Source of the DNA: an uncultured Collinsella sp.
GTDB taxonomy: Bacteria > Actinomycetota > Coriobacteriia > Coriobacteriales > Coriobacteriaceae
Assembly (NCBI GenBank): GCA_902491765.1
Contig: CABUIY010000008.1
Span: 1 to 64,000, forward strand
DNA length: 64,000 nucleotides
Reading direction: 5' to 3'
The notes beneath the pieces are model-generated. The model ran no database searches. It was given only the letters and a program-made list of their open reading frames with translations, and had not been told where the DNA came from. Both the position numbers and the translations under genes were made by a program. Below, piece by piece: positions 43,607 through 52,667 of this stretch (position 1 is its first letter; the number at the start of each line of letters is the position of its first letter).

Positions 43607-45487
43607 CTAAATCGTGGGAAACGCGACGACGTCGGCGGGGCGTGCCAACGTCTCGGCAATACGGTCTTGCACCTCGAGCAGGCAGTCGAGCAACAGCGGG
43701 TTAAAGGTGCCGCACTTACCGTCCAGGATCATCTGGATCGCCTCCTTGTGCGGGATAGCGTCCTTGTACACGCGCACGCTCGTCAGCGCATCGTACACGT
43801 CGGCCACCGAAACCACCTGTGCGGCAATGGGAATCTCGTCGCCCTTAAGGCCATCGGGATAACCCTTGCCGTCCCAGCGCTCGTGATGCCAACGCGCAAT
43901 CTGGTACGCATATTCCATAAGCGCATTGCCAACGTGATGGCGGCCCAGCTCAAGCAACATGTCGGCGCCGATCGTGGTATGCGTCTTCATAATCTCGAAC
44001 TCCTCGGGCGTAAGGCGCCCGGGTTTGTTGAGGATCGCATCGTCAATCGACATCTTGCCAATATCGTGCAGCGCCGAAGCCAGGGCAATCGTGGAGCGCT
44101 CCTCATTGTCGGGGGAGATCGTGTCGCTACGCTGAACCAGACAGTCAAGCAGCAGCTCGGTCAGCTTTTCGATATTCGTAACGTGCCTGCCGCTCTCACC
44201 ATTGCGAAGCTCCATGACGCCGACCATGATGTCGATGAGCATGCGACTGTTCTTGACGCGCTCGTTGTACTGCTGGGACAGCAGGCTCGTCAGGCGGCGC
44301 TGTTTGGCGTATAGGCGGATGGTGTTGCTTACACGGCGGCGCACGACACGGGAGTCAAACGGGCGGTTGATATAGTCCGAGGCGCCCAGCTCGTACGCGC
44401 GCAGAACCATATCATCGGAATCTTCGCTCGATATCATGATGAAAGGCAGATTGTCGATACCCGATCGGCGCGACAGATCGGCCAGCACCTCAAAGCCGCT
44501 TATGCCCGGCATGACAATATCCAGCAGCACGAGCGACAACTCATCGCCATAGCGGTCGACCATGTCGAGCGCCGTACGACCGTTGTCGGCCTCGAGGATG
44601 CAATACTCGTCCTTGAGCATCTCGTTGAGAATGGCTCGGTTCATCTCGGAGTCATCGACAATAAGCACCAAAGGCTTTTCGCTTTGGAAGGCTTCGATGG
44701 AATCGGCATCGGTCACGACCGTACCGGCTTTTGCCTTAGCGCGGCTCAATAACTGGACAGCGCGGCCAACGCCCTCATCGACCGTCTCGCCATGAATGCG
44801 AACGCCACCAACACATGCCGTCAAGCTCACGTACTCATGGCCCGGAACAATCGTGGCATGAACGGCATCGGACACCTGATGCAGGCGACGGGTGAAGTCA
44901 TCGGAGGGAATATTGGGCATGACGACCACAAACTTGTCGCAGCCATAGCGTACGAGCTCGTCAGTCGAACGAATTCCGCTGCGTATGGCCGTCGCCACAG
45001 CACCGAGCGCAAGGTCGCCGGCATGACGGCCACACGTATCGTTGAAGACCCTAAAATCATCAAGGTCGATCACCGCAACGCCGGCATTCATGCGGGCGCT
45101 ACGGAGCTTTTCCTCGTAATATCGGCGATTGCGCACACTCGTCAGCACGTCGGTGTAGACGAGGTCCTCTTCTGCAGCCTCTTGCTCATCGATCGGGCGC
45201 ACCATCAGCAGGACGTGAGGCTCGCCCTCGACCTTCAGAGGGCGTAGGCGGGCGCGGTACTCAACACCATCGTTGAGCAGTTGCTCCGACACCTCATCGG
45301 AATCTGCCAAGGCCTCAAGACTCGACTGACGCAGACAAGGGCACCGATTGCCGGCGAGCAGGCAGTTAGGCTCGCTCTTAATCTGATCGGCCGACAGCAA
45401 ACGCACCACGGGGTAGGTCTTCGCGACGCGGGCGACCTCAGCGGCAGCCTCCTCGTCGGTTAGATTGACCTCGTGATTTTTGCGCAT
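43607..45487 (-). CDS. GGDEF (degenerate)-REC-HD-GYP signalling protein
   Basis: A 626-residue protein. Residues 1-105: N-terminal region with a Cys cluster (Cys42, 49, 51). About 108-260: GGDEF-like domain (LTSVRNRRYYEEKL; DDFRVFND) whose signature is RYGCDKF instead of GGDEF, so cyclase activity is unlikely. About 272-390: receiver domain (LIVDDSEMNR; phosphoacceptor Asp323 in LLDIVMPG). About 400-620: HD-GYP phosphodiesterase with ALHDIGK (His474-Asp475) and HHERWDGKGYPDGL (Gly-Tyr-Pro at 542-544). It should break down cyclic-di-GMP under phosphorelay control. The conserved receiver Lys is Arg (NRPFD). Upstream of the HPt gene. Confidence 0.92.
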   Translation of the reverse strand: MRKNHEVNLTDEEAAAEVARVAKTYPVVRLLSADQIKSEPNCLLAGNRCPCLRQSSLEALADSDEVSEQLLNDGVEYRARLRPLKVEGEPHVLLMVRPIDEQEAAEEDLVYTDVLTSVRNRRYYEEKLRSARMNAGVAVIDLDDFRVFNDTCGRHAGDLALGAVATAIRSGIRSTDELVRYGCDKFVVVMPNIPSDDFTRRLHQVSDAVHATIVPGHEYVSLTACVGGVRIHGETVDEGVGRAVQLLSRAKAKAGTVVTDADSIEAFQSEKPLVLIVDDSEMNRAILNEMLKDEYCILEADNGRTALDMVDRYGDELSLVLLDIVMPGISGFEVLADLSRRSGIDNLPFIMISSEDSDDMVLRAYELGASDYINRPFDSRVVRRRVSNTIRLYAKQRRLTSLLSQQYNERVKNSRMLIDIMVGVMELRNGESGRHVTNIEKLTELLLDCLVQRSDTISPDNEERSTIALASALHDIGKMSIDDAILNKPGRLTPEEFEIMKTHTTIGADMLLELGRHHVGNALMEYAYQIARWHHERWDGKGYPDGLKGDEIPIAAQVVSVADVYDALTSVRVYKDAIPHKEAIQMILDGKCGTFNPLLLDCLLEVQDRIAETLARPADVVAFPTI

Positions 45488-45698
45488 ATGGGGCCCTTTC
45501 TATCGTTATGCACGGCAACGGTGCATATCAATTGGTACAAGGGTAACATCTAACAGCTGAAGGCAAACGCGCGATTATCGTTACATTTTTATGACCTGGC
45601 AAGCGGCGGTAATGGAGCCGCGGGCGCGCGGTTATGGACGCATTCGTTAACAATGACGAAACGCTAACAACCCCTCTCCCCGCAGGTCATCGAGCGTG

Positions 45699-46496
45699 CT
45701 AACGCTCCAAGACATCACGAACGGCATTTGCCGCCGTAACGGGGCGATCGCGCAGACCGTTATGCGCGCCCGGAATCGTCACAAGGGGGCAATCGAGATA
45801 TTCGGCAGCCGCTCGCGTGCCAGCCTCGCGGGGCGTATCGACCGAAAGCTCGCCCAAAAACACAGCCGACACCGCCTTTGACGCGCAGGCGCGCTCCCAG
45901 TCGGGAGCATATGTCATATTTGTTCCGTATTCATTGGCCATGAAGCAACGACCATTGCGCAGGGCATGTTTGGCTTCCGCCTTAGTCGTCCCAGGAGCCT
46001 CGGGGTCCAAGTCGCCGAGGGCTCCCAAGAAAAGCCGGAGCGCCCTTGAAACCTTTCCAGCCGCAATCATATCGAGCAAAACCGGAGCTGCGCCCATGCC
46101 GACGCCTTCGGCCGACACAGCCGGCTCGTGCAGAATCGCACGGGCGACGAGATGGGGTTCGGCGCGAAGAAGCTCCAGCGCCACCAACGTACCGGCGCTG
46201 TGCGCAAGCACATTTGTCGGAGCGCCGACGTGTTCGATCACGGCCTGCAGGTCGGCGGCCTGAGCGGCAAGATCATAGCTGCCGTCTGCCGCTTCGCTGC
46301 TGTCACCACAGCCGCGGCGGTCGTAGGCAATTACACGGTAGTTGCGGCTGAGCTCACAAGCGATGCCGTCGAAAAATGTGCCGTCGACACAAGCGCCGTG
46401 CACGCACACCAAAGCAGGAGTATCAGGCGACACATCCGGGCCGGCATATTCGCGACAGGCAATCGTGGTGCCCGCATTCTCGACCGTAAAATCCAT
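45699..46496 (-). CDS. Alpha/beta hydrolase
   Basis: A 265-residue alpha/beta hydrolase: oxyanion motif VHGACVDGTFF (about 32-42), nucleophile elbow AHSAGT (Ser100) and a C-terminal His in PGAHNGLRDRP. YDRRGCGDSS after strand 4 is typical of esterase/lipase or haloperoxidase-like members. No signal peptide; substrate unknown. GGGGG precedes the ATG by 6 bases. It stands alone, with 211 bases of apparently empty DNA to the next gene at 45487. Confidence 0.92.
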   Translation of the reverse strand: MDFTVENAGTTIACREYAGPDVSPDTPALVCVHGACVDGTFFDGIACELSRNYRVIAYDRRGCGDSSEAADGSYDLAAQAADLQAVIEHVGAPTNVLAHSAGTLVALELLRAEPHLVARAILHEPAVSAEGVGMGAAPVLLDMIAAGKVSRALRLFLGALGDLDPEAPGTTKAEAKHALRNGRCFMANEYGTNMTYAPDWERACASKAVSAVFLGELSVDTPREAGTRAAAEYLDCPLVTIPGAHNGLRDRPVTAANAVRDVLER

Positions 46497-46721
46497 GTTG
46501 TGCCCCCATCATCAACGCCCATCCAGTTGCGCGTCAGTACGGCTGGATAGACCCGCATTTCTTTACGCCTTGTTAACAGATTAACTTTACCCGACCCGAG
46601 GCTTTTCATGACACGGCATAATGAGCGACGTGAAAAAACGAAACTTGTAAAGCAAGAGCCTGCACCCTGCTTTGGAGCCGATGCTATGCTTAGGCACAAT
46701 TGTCTTGAGGAGCATATGCCT

Positions 46722-47498
46722 ATGTCTACGTTTTTGAATGCCAGCCCCATCTTTGGGCCCGTTCGCAGCCGTCGCCTTGGTCTCTCGCTCGGCGTCAACA
46801 TGATGCCGGCCAGCGGCAAAATCTGCACGTTCGACTGCATTTACTGCGAAAACGGCCTCAACGCCGAGCGCCCCTGCCATGAGCCGCACAACACAGCTGC
46901 CGTGGTACTCGGCGCGCTCGAGGCAAAGCTGCGCGAAATGGCAGCCGAGGGCGAGCTCCCCGATGTGATCACCTTCGCAGGCAACGGCGAGCCCACCGCC
47001 GCACCGGAGTTTCCGCATGCCATCGCCGGCGCCGTCGCGCTGCGCGACGAGCTTACCCCAAACTCCAAGATCGCCGTGCTCTCCAACGGCACGCGCGCCG
47101 ACCGTCCCGAGGTGCACGACGCGCTCATGATGGTCGACGACAACATTCTTAAGCTCGATACCGTCGACCCGGCGTTTATCCAGCTGCTCGACCAGCCTGT
47201 TGGCCCCTACGACGTCGAGCACCAGATCAAGACGTTCGCAAGCTTTGACGGTCACGTTATTATCCAGACGATCTTTTTGACCGGCGAGTATCAGGGCAAG
47301 CTCATCGACAACACCGGCGAGGAGTACGTTGCCCCCTGGCTCGCGGCGCTTGAGCGCATTCGCCCACAAGAAGCGACCATCTACACGGTAGCGCGCGAGA
47401 CACCGATCGCCGGCCTTGCCAAAGCAGCGCCCGAGGTGCTCGACGCCATCGCCGCGCACGTCCAAGCCCTCGGCATTCCCTGCCAGGTGAGCTACTAG
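46722..47498 (+). CDS. Radical SAM protein
   Basis: A 258-residue radical SAM enzyme. The [4Fe-4S] motif is CTFDCIYC (Cys35, 39, 42) and the SAM site GNGEPT follows at about 87. The opening PIFGPVRSRRLGLSLGVNMM and the ending TVARETPIAGL fit the COG0731-type group of unassigned radical SAM proteins. The reaction is unknown. I chose the ATG at 46722 with GAGGAG 9 bases upstream; the ATG two codons earlier is too close to it. Confidence 0.9.
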   Translation: MSTFLNASPIFGPVRSRRLGLSLGVNMMPASGKICTFDCIYCENGLNAERPCHEPHNTAAVVLGALEAKLREMAAEGELPDVITFAGNGEPTAAPEFPHAIAGAVALRDELTPNSKIAVLSNGTRADRPEVHDALMMVDDNILKLDTVDPAFIQLLDQPVGPYDVEHQIKTFASFDGHVIIQTIFLTGEYQGKLIDNTGEEYVAPWLAALERIRPQEATIYTVARETPIAGLAKAAPEVLDAIAAHVQALGIPCQVSY

Positions 47499-47539
47499 CA
47501 AAACCACGCAGCAGCTAGTGCCCGCCACCCCGCTCCATC

Positions 47540-47606
47540 AGTTGCGGTGATATAGTTCCTGTTTATGCTGTTAAACCGCTTAAATCGGAACTATATCACC
47601 GCAACT
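47540..47606. repeat. AGTTGCGGTG palindrome P1
   Basis: A perfect 20-bp inverted repeat, AGTTGCGGTGATATAGTTCC and its complement, around a 27-base interior, between the radical SAM gene and map. Related palindromes are at 55085 and 56306. Confidence 0.85.
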
Positions 47607-47658
47607 TTTATGGACGCGTGAGTGGGCTATACTAGCTGCGGATGAAAGGAAGTTAGCC

Positions 47659-48546
47659 ATGTATGACAAAGGACCCGTACCCGGCCGCAACGACGCCTGC
47701 TGGTGCGGCAGCGGCAAAAAATATAAGAAATGTCACAGCGCCTTCGACGAGCGCCTCGAGCGCTTGTGGGAAGAGGGCTGGGAGGTCCTGCCCCGCACGC
47801 TCTACAAGACGCCCGCCGATATCGAGGGCATCAAGCGCTCGGCCGCCATCAACGTGGGCGTGCTCGACTACGTGGGCGAGCACATCGCCGCGGGCATGAC
47901 CACCAACCAGATCGACCAGATGATCTACAACTACACCGTCGAGCACGGCGGCACGCCGGCCGACCTCAACTACGAGGGCTACCCCAAGAGCGTGTGCACC
48001 TCGATCAATGACGTGGTCTGTCACGGCATCCCCTGCGATACAGACGTGCTGCACGAGGGCGATATTATCAACGTGGACTGCTCCACGATTTTGGACGGCT
48101 ACTTTAGTGATTCGAGCCGCATGTTCTGTATCGGCGAGGTCTCGGCCGAGCGCCAGCGCCTGGTCGAGGTCACCCGTGCCAGCGTGGAGGCGGGTCTGGC
48201 CGCCGTCAAGCCGTGGCTGCCGCTGTCCGTTATGGCCGAGGCCGTGCAAAAGACGGTCGAGGACGCCGGCTTTAGCGTGGTGCGCGAGTACGGCGGACAC
48301 GGCATCGGTAAGGAGTTCCACGAGGACCCGTTTGTGGGCTTTACCACCGAGACACCCGATGTGGACACCATCATGGCTCCGGGCATGGTCTTTACCATTG
48401 AGCCCATGGTCAATGCCGGAGCGCCCGACATCAAGATTAGCAAGGGCGATGGCTGGTGTGTGCGCACCAAGGACGGTAGCGATTCGGCTCAGTGCGAGGT
48501 ACAGCTCGTGGTGACCGAGGACGGTTACGAGCTGCTGAGCTGGTAG
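47659..48546 (+). CDS. map: Methionine aminopeptidase type I with SEC-C zinc motif
   Basis: A 295-residue enzyme that removes the initiator methionine. An N-terminal SEC-C motif (GRNDACWCGSGKKYKKCH, Cys14, Cys16, Cys25, His26) precedes the pita-bread peptidase domain. Metal ligands are visible: Asp in NVDCSTILDGYFSDSSRM, His in GGHGIGKEFHEDP, Glu in FTIEPM and Glu in AQCEVQLVVT. SEC-C is a zinc element found in some bacterial MetAPs and in SecA, thought to aid ribosome binding. GGAAG precedes the ATG. Confidence 0.96.
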   Translation: MYDKGPVPGRNDACWCGSGKKYKKCHSAFDERLERLWEEGWEVLPRTLYKTPADIEGIKRSAAINVGVLDYVGEHIAAGMTTNQIDQMIYNYTVEHGGTPADLNYEGYPKSVCTSINDVVCHGIPCDTDVLHEGDIINVDCSTILDGYFSDSSRMFCIGEVSAERQRLVEVTRASVEAGLAAVKPWLPLSVMAEAVQKTVEDAGFSVVREYGGHGIGKEFHEDPFVGFTTETPDVDTIMAPGMVFTIEPMVNAGAPDIKISKGDGWCVRTKDGSDSAQCEVQLVVTEDGYELLSW

Positions 48547-48620
48547 CTGTAGATGCGCCGGATGCTGACGGGCACGCTCGTCTTGCATCCGGCGTTTTTA
48601 TTTGAACGTTTTGCCTGATA

Positions 48621-48659
48621 AAACCTGCCAAAAATAAACCTGTCCCTTTTTGGCAGGTC
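48621..48659 (+). repeat. CCTGTCCC-loop hairpin H5
   Basis: ACCTGCCAAAAA / TTTTTGGCAGGT around TAAACCTGTCCC, 18 bases upstream of the D-2-hydroxyacid dehydrogenase start and 75 bases after the map stop. Confidence 0.8.
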
Positions 48660-48677
48660 GAGCGGAGAGGACTGCTT

Positions 48678-49613
48678 GTGAACATCCTGGTTTTGCTGCC
48701 CGTCAACGACCGCCATCGCGCAATTCTTGAGTCGAGCGCTCCGGGCGAGGACTTTATCTACACGAGTGCCGACGCCGCCACGCGCGAGCAGGTCGCCAAC
48801 GCCGACGTGATCTTGGGCAACATCGACCCTGACATGCTCACGGCATGTGAGCATCTCCAGCTGTTGCAATTGCAGACCGCCGGCTATGACGACTACCTTG
48901 CCGCCGGCACCTTGCCGGCTGAAGCCAAGCTGTCTTGCTCAATCGGCGCCTACGGTCAGGCCGTGAGCGAGCACATGTTTGCCATGGTCCTTTCCATGAT
49001 GAAGCGCCTGCCCGGCTATCACGATTTGCAGCGCGAGCATCGCTGGGAGGATTTGGGACCGGTTACCTCGCTCAAAAACTCCAACGTGCTGGTGCTGGGC
49101 ACGGGCGATATCGGCAGCCACTTTGCCACGCTCTGCCGCAGCATGGGTGCGCACGTCCGCGGCATCAAGCGCCATCCGCTCGTCTACCCCATTGTGTTTG
49201 AGGACATGGACGGCATGGACGCCCTGCCCGAGCGCCTGGCCGAGGCTGACATCGTCGCATCCTTTATGCCCAGCACGCCTGAGACCCGCGGCCTGGCGAA
49301 CGCCGAGTTCTTCGCCGCGATGAAACCAGGCGCCTTCTTTGCCAACGGCGGCCGCGGCGACCTTGTTGTTGCCGACGATCTGGTTGCCGCTCTTGAGTCG
49401 GGACATCTCGCCGGCGCCGCGGTCGACGTCACCGATCCCGAGCCGCTGCCTGCGACAAGCCCCCTGTGGGATGCGCCCAACATGCTCATCACACCGCACG
49501 TCTCCGGTTGGTTCCACCTGGCAGCCACGCTCAGCAACGTGGTCGACATCGCCGCGGAGAATCTGCGTCACCTGCAGGCGGGCGAGACGCTTCGCCGTTG
49601 GATCGAACACTAA
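48678..49613 (+). CDS. D-2-hydroxyacid dehydrogenase (NAD-dependent)
   Basis: A 311-residue dehydrogenase. Rossmann motif VLVLGTGDIGSHFATLCRSMG (about 137), then NGGRGDLVVADDL with the substrate Arg, DVTDPEPLP and the catalytic His in TPHVSGW. It should reduce a 2-keto acid to the D-hydroxy acid or the reverse; the substrate is unresolved. The start is GTG at 48678 with GGAGAGG upstream. A strong terminator hairpin follows 3 bases after the stop. Confidence 0.93.
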   Translation: MNILVLLPVNDRHRAILESSAPGEDFIYTSADAATREQVANADVILGNIDPDMLTACEHLQLLQLQTAGYDDYLAAGTLPAEAKLSCSIGAYGQAVSEHMFAMVLSMMKRLPGYHDLQREHRWEDLGPVTSLKNSNVLVLGTGDIGSHFATLCRSMGAHVRGIKRHPLVYPIVFEDMDGMDALPERLAEADIVASFMPSTPETRGLANAEFFAAMKPGAFFANGGRGDLVVADDLVAALESGHLAGAAVDVTDPEPLPATSPLWDAPNMLITPHVSGWFHLAATLSNVVDIAAENLRHLQAGETLRRWIEH

Positions 49614-49615
49614 TT

Positions 49616-49643
49616 GTTCCGGCGTTTTGCCAAACGCCGGAAC
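49616..49643 (+). terminator. Terminator of the D-2-hydroxyacid dehydrogenase gene
   Basis: GTTCCGGCGTTT / AAACGCCGGAAC with a 4-base loop. Confidence 0.75.
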
Positions 49644-49654
49644 CCCTCGACGCT

Positions 49655-49756
49655 GCGAGCCCGCCAGAGCGGCAATCTGACGTTCAATCGTCGGGCATGG
49701 CCAAAAGGCCTATGCCCTCCTCTTTCACGTCACCTTGCTCGCTCTGGCGGGCTCTC
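49655..49756. repeat. Nested inverted repeat (element E)
   Basis: GAGCCCGCCAGAGCG (49657-49671) pairs with 49740-49754; TGACGT pairs with ACGTCA inside; GGGCATgGCC-aaaa-GGCctATGCCC forms the tip. It has a nested layout like elements A-D but a different linker. It lies between convergent genes. Confidence 0.6.
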
Positions 49757-49855
49757 GCTGACTTTTGCTCTACCTGCGGCGTTTCGCTGGCGTTGACTCT
49801 GTCGACAGGGTCCTAGCGGCTCTCTTACCGTTAGCATTGCGGCATTTGCCCAGAT

Positions 49856-49896
49856 AAAACCTGCCAAAATAAACCTGTCCCTTTTTGGCAGGTTTT
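49856..49896 (-). repeat. CCTGTCCC-loop hairpin H6, overlapping the M18 stop codon
   Basis: AAAACCTGCCAAAA / TTTTTGGCAGGTTTT around TAAACCTGTCCC. The right arm includes the first two bases of the M18 aminopeptidase stop codon (49895-49897). Confidence 0.85.
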
Positions 49897-51280
49897 AGAG
49901 TTCCACGCTTTCGGCGCCGTTGATGGTTAGGTTGCGCTCGTAGAAGGCGGTGAGGGCACGGATGGCGTACATCACGTCGCGCACGCCGCCGGTCTCGTAG
50001 CTCGAGTGCATGGCAAGCTGCGGCAGGCCCACGTCTACGGCATGCATACTCGCCTGCATATTGGACAGATTGCCAAGCGTGGAGCCGCCGGCCATATCGC
50101 TCTTGTTGGCGAAGGCCTGCGTGGGCACGTCGGCGTCATCGCAAATAGCCTGGAACACCGCGCGGCTAAAGGCATCGGTGCAGTAGTGCTGGTTGGCGGC
50201 TTCCTTGATAACGATGCCGCCGTTGAGCACAACCTGGTTGCGGGCATCGCACTTCTCGGCGTGGTTGGGATGCACGGCATGCGCGTTGTCGCAGCTCACA
50301 AGCATCGAGGCGGCAAGTGCGCGATGGTACGACTCGTCGTCAAAGCCCAGCGATCCGTTGATGCGGCGCAGCGCGTCGGCCAAGAACGTCGACATGGCGC
50401 CCTGCTTGGTCTCGGAGCCCACCTCCTCGTTATCAAAGCAGCAGAAGACCGAAACATCGTGCGCGTTCTCGGCACCCAAAAATGCCTGCAGCGAGGTGTA
50501 AGCGCAGGCCAGGTCGTCGAGCTTGGGCGTCGAGATAAACTCGTCGGCCCAACCCCAAATGCGCGCATCCTGACGATTGACCAGGAACAGATCGCGGCCC
50601 AAAATCTGCTCGGGCTCAACGTCCAGCTCATCGGCAATCAGAGCGTCAAAATCTCCCTGCTTGAGTTCACCGGCGCTGATGAGCGGGCACAGGTCAACGG
50701 CTCGGTTGGGAGCAAAGCTCTCGTTAACGCCACGGTTCATATGGATGGCAAGGCTCGGGATGATGGCGACTTCGCGCTCGGTGGCGAGCAAGCGACTCTC
50801 GATGCGGTCGCCCTCACGCACCAGCACGCGGCCCGCGAGCGCCAGCGGGCGGTCGAACCAGGTGTAGTCGATCATGCCGCCGTAGGCCTCGATGTTCAGG
50901 CGCAGCGTCTCGCCCGCGCCGTCGAGCTCGGGCACGGCCTTGACCTTAAACGTCGGCGAATCGCTGTGCGACGCCGTCAGCTGAAAATGGTAGTCGCCGG
51001 CAACGCCGTCCTCGCCCCACGTCGCGGCCAGGTCCTCGCCCACCTTAAAGGCAACAACGCTCGAGGTGTTGCGCTGCGTGTAATAACGCCCGCCCGGCTC
51101 GATGTCCCACGCCGCATTCTCGGGCAGGTAGGTAAAGCCTGCCTCGTCGAGCTCGGCCATAATGGTCGCCGCCGTATGGAACATGCTGGGGCATGCCTCG
51201 ATAAAGTCGATGAGGTCGTTGGCGGCCTCGATATCGTCGGCAGTCACGTGCACGCGCTCGGGCGTTTCCTGATCTGTCAT
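49895..51280 (-). CDS. M18 family aminopeptidase
   Basis: A 461-residue tetrahedral-type zinc aminopeptidase (aspartyl aminopeptidase family). Metal ligands and catalytic residues are visible in TASHSDSPTFKVK, LDDLACAYTSLQ, FCCFDNEEVGSETKQGA and the C-terminal AMHSSYETGG. It removes N-terminal amino acids, often acidic, from peptides in the cytoplasm. The ATG at 51280 is chosen with AAGGGGAG just upstream; in-frame codons further upstream look non-coding. It is divergent from the Ntn hydrolase gene. Confidence 0.95.
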   Translation of the reverse strand: MTDQETPERVHVTADDIEAANDLIDFIEACPSMFHTAATIMAELDEAGFTYLPENAAWDIEPGGRYYTQRNTSSVVAFKVGEDLAATWGEDGVAGDYHFQLTASHSDSPTFKVKAVPELDGAGETLRLNIEAYGGMIDYTWFDRPLALAGRVLVREGDRIESRLLATEREVAIIPSLAIHMNRGVNESFAPNRAVDLCPLISAGELKQGDFDALIADELDVEPEQILGRDLFLVNRQDARIWGWADEFISTPKLDDLACAYTSLQAFLGAENAHDVSVFCCFDNEEVGSETKQGAMSTFLADALRRINGSLGFDDESYHRALAASMLVSCDNAHAVHPNHAEKCDARNQVVLNGGIVIKEAANQHYCTDAFSRAVFQAICDDADVPTQAFANKSDMAGGSTLGNLSNMQASMHAVDVGLPQLAMHSSYETGGVRDVMYAIRALTAFYERNLTINGAESVEL

Positions 51281-51441
51281 GCTCTCCCCTTTCGCTGGGT
51301 TGATGGTCCCCTCCAGCATACCCCGCCGCGCCAGCGCCGCGCCTTTCATTCCATGTTTAATCCCACGCCGCTCGCCAAGTTGAGCCATCATGCCCGTGCA
51401 CCTTTTGCGACAATTACGCTAACAGGACGAGAGGAGCCGTC

Positions 51442-52527
51442 ATGAAGCCACGTAACATTGCCATCGCCTGCGGTGTTGCAGGAACCGCCGTCGGCATCGC
51501 CATTGCCGCCGGTATCGTTTATCACAAACAAATCAAGTCCGCCGCGTCGCTCAAACGCTTGACCGGCCACGCGGATGGCTATGACCTGTACGCAATCGAC
51601 ATCGCCTACGACTACGATCTTGATCGCATCATCGCCGCTGGCGTGCGCGACGACCAGGCCTACATCGATGCCGTGGTGACGCAGGTGCTGCCCGGTGTGC
51701 CGGTACATGTCCAGGCGCCCCAGTTTGCCTGCAGCGCTTTTGTCGCCGTAGATGCCGAAGGCCGCGTGCGCACCGGTCGCAATTACGACTTTAAGGACGA
51801 CACCTCGGCGCTGTTGGTGCGCAATCGCCCACGCGGCGTCTATGCCTCCATCGGCTTTGCCGCCCTTAACAACCTGGGCGATAACACTCCGCTTGACTCC
51901 GTCGGCGGACGCGCCGCCGCACTCATGGGCCCGTTTGCCCAGCTCGACGGTGTTAACGAGTGCGGCGTGTCCATTGCCGTACTCACCCTGGATTCCAAGC
52001 CCTGTGACCAGGACACGCAACGGCCCGTCATCAACACTTCGCTCGCCATCCGTCTGGTGCTCGACCGCGCGGCTACCACGCAAGAGGCAGTCGACCTGCT
52101 TTCCGCCTACGACATGCACGCCATGGCCGGACGCGATTACCACTTCTTTATCAACGACGCCGCCGGTGACGCGCGCGTAGTAGAGTGGGATCCGCGCGAT
52201 CCGGACCGTGCTTTCAAAGCGACTCCTGTACGCCAGGTTACGAACTTCTACGCCTGCTATGGCGACGAAGTGCTGCCCAACCAAAAGAATGGCGAGCTGG
52301 GCCATGGTAAAGAGCGCGCCGTCGCAATCGCCGATGTCCTTGACGCCCATGTCGGTGCCCAGAACGAGGCAGTCGCTTGGAAGGCCCTACGCGCTGCGGC
52401 GCAAGAGCCCAATCCGGAAGACATCACCAGCAACACGCAGTGGTCGGTCGTCTTTGACAACACCGAGCCCGCTGCCGCCATCACGCTGCGCCGCCACTGG
52501 GGCGACATCGATGCCTTCGCGCTGTAA
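51442..52527 (+). CDS. Membrane-anchored linear amide C-N hydrolase (Ntn type)
   Basis: A 361-residue protein with an N-terminal hydrophobic anchor (about residues 6-27) and a C45/choloylglycine-hydrolase-like domain. The likely nucleophile is Cys97 in FACSAFVAVDAEGRVRTGRN, followed by the family RxYDF. NECGVSIAVL and TTQEAVDLL are also typical. Homologues open linear amides (penicillin V, bile salts, N-acyl amines) after removing residues before the Cys. Here about 96 residues precede it. Substrate and self-processing are unproven. GAGAGGAG stands upstream of the ATG. Confidence 0.87.
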   Translation: MKPRNIAIACGVAGTAVGIAIAAGIVYHKQIKSAASLKRLTGHADGYDLYAIDIAYDYDLDRIIAAGVRDDQAYIDAVVTQVLPGVPVHVQAPQFACSAFVAVDAEGRVRTGRNYDFKDDTSALLVRNRPRGVYASIGFAALNNLGDNTPLDSVGGRAAALMGPFAQLDGVNECGVSIAVLTLDSKPCDQDTQRPVINTSLAIRLVLDRAATTQEAVDLLSAYDMHAMAGRDYHFFINDAAGDARVVEWDPRDPDRAFKATPVRQVTNFYACYGDEVLPNQKNGELGHGKERAVAIADVLDAHVGAQNEAVAWKALRAAAQEPNPEDITSNTQWSVVFDNTEPAAAITLRRHWGDIDAFAL

Positions 52528-52596
52528 GGAGCCAGGCCCGTCGACCTTACGCTCGCCTGACGTTGTTTACATTTCTATACGCTTGAGCTAACACGT

Positions 52597-52629
52597 TTTA
52601 CCCCCGTATCAACAGTGTGCGGGGGTAAA
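52597..52629. terminator. Hairpin between the Ntn hydrolase gene and pfkA
   Basis: TTTACCCCCG / CGGGGGTAAA with a 13-base loop, 70 bases after the hydrolase stop and 38 bases before the pfkA start. It may end one gene or act in the pfkA leader. Confidence 0.5.
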
Positions 52630-52667
52630 CTTATGCGCATGTTATAACTTGCCCGGAAGGATTCATC

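Noticed and set aside
45488..45698. tRNA or small RNA gene in the gap
   Set aside because: No cloverleaf, no conserved T-loop sequence, no terminator; nothing supportable seen.
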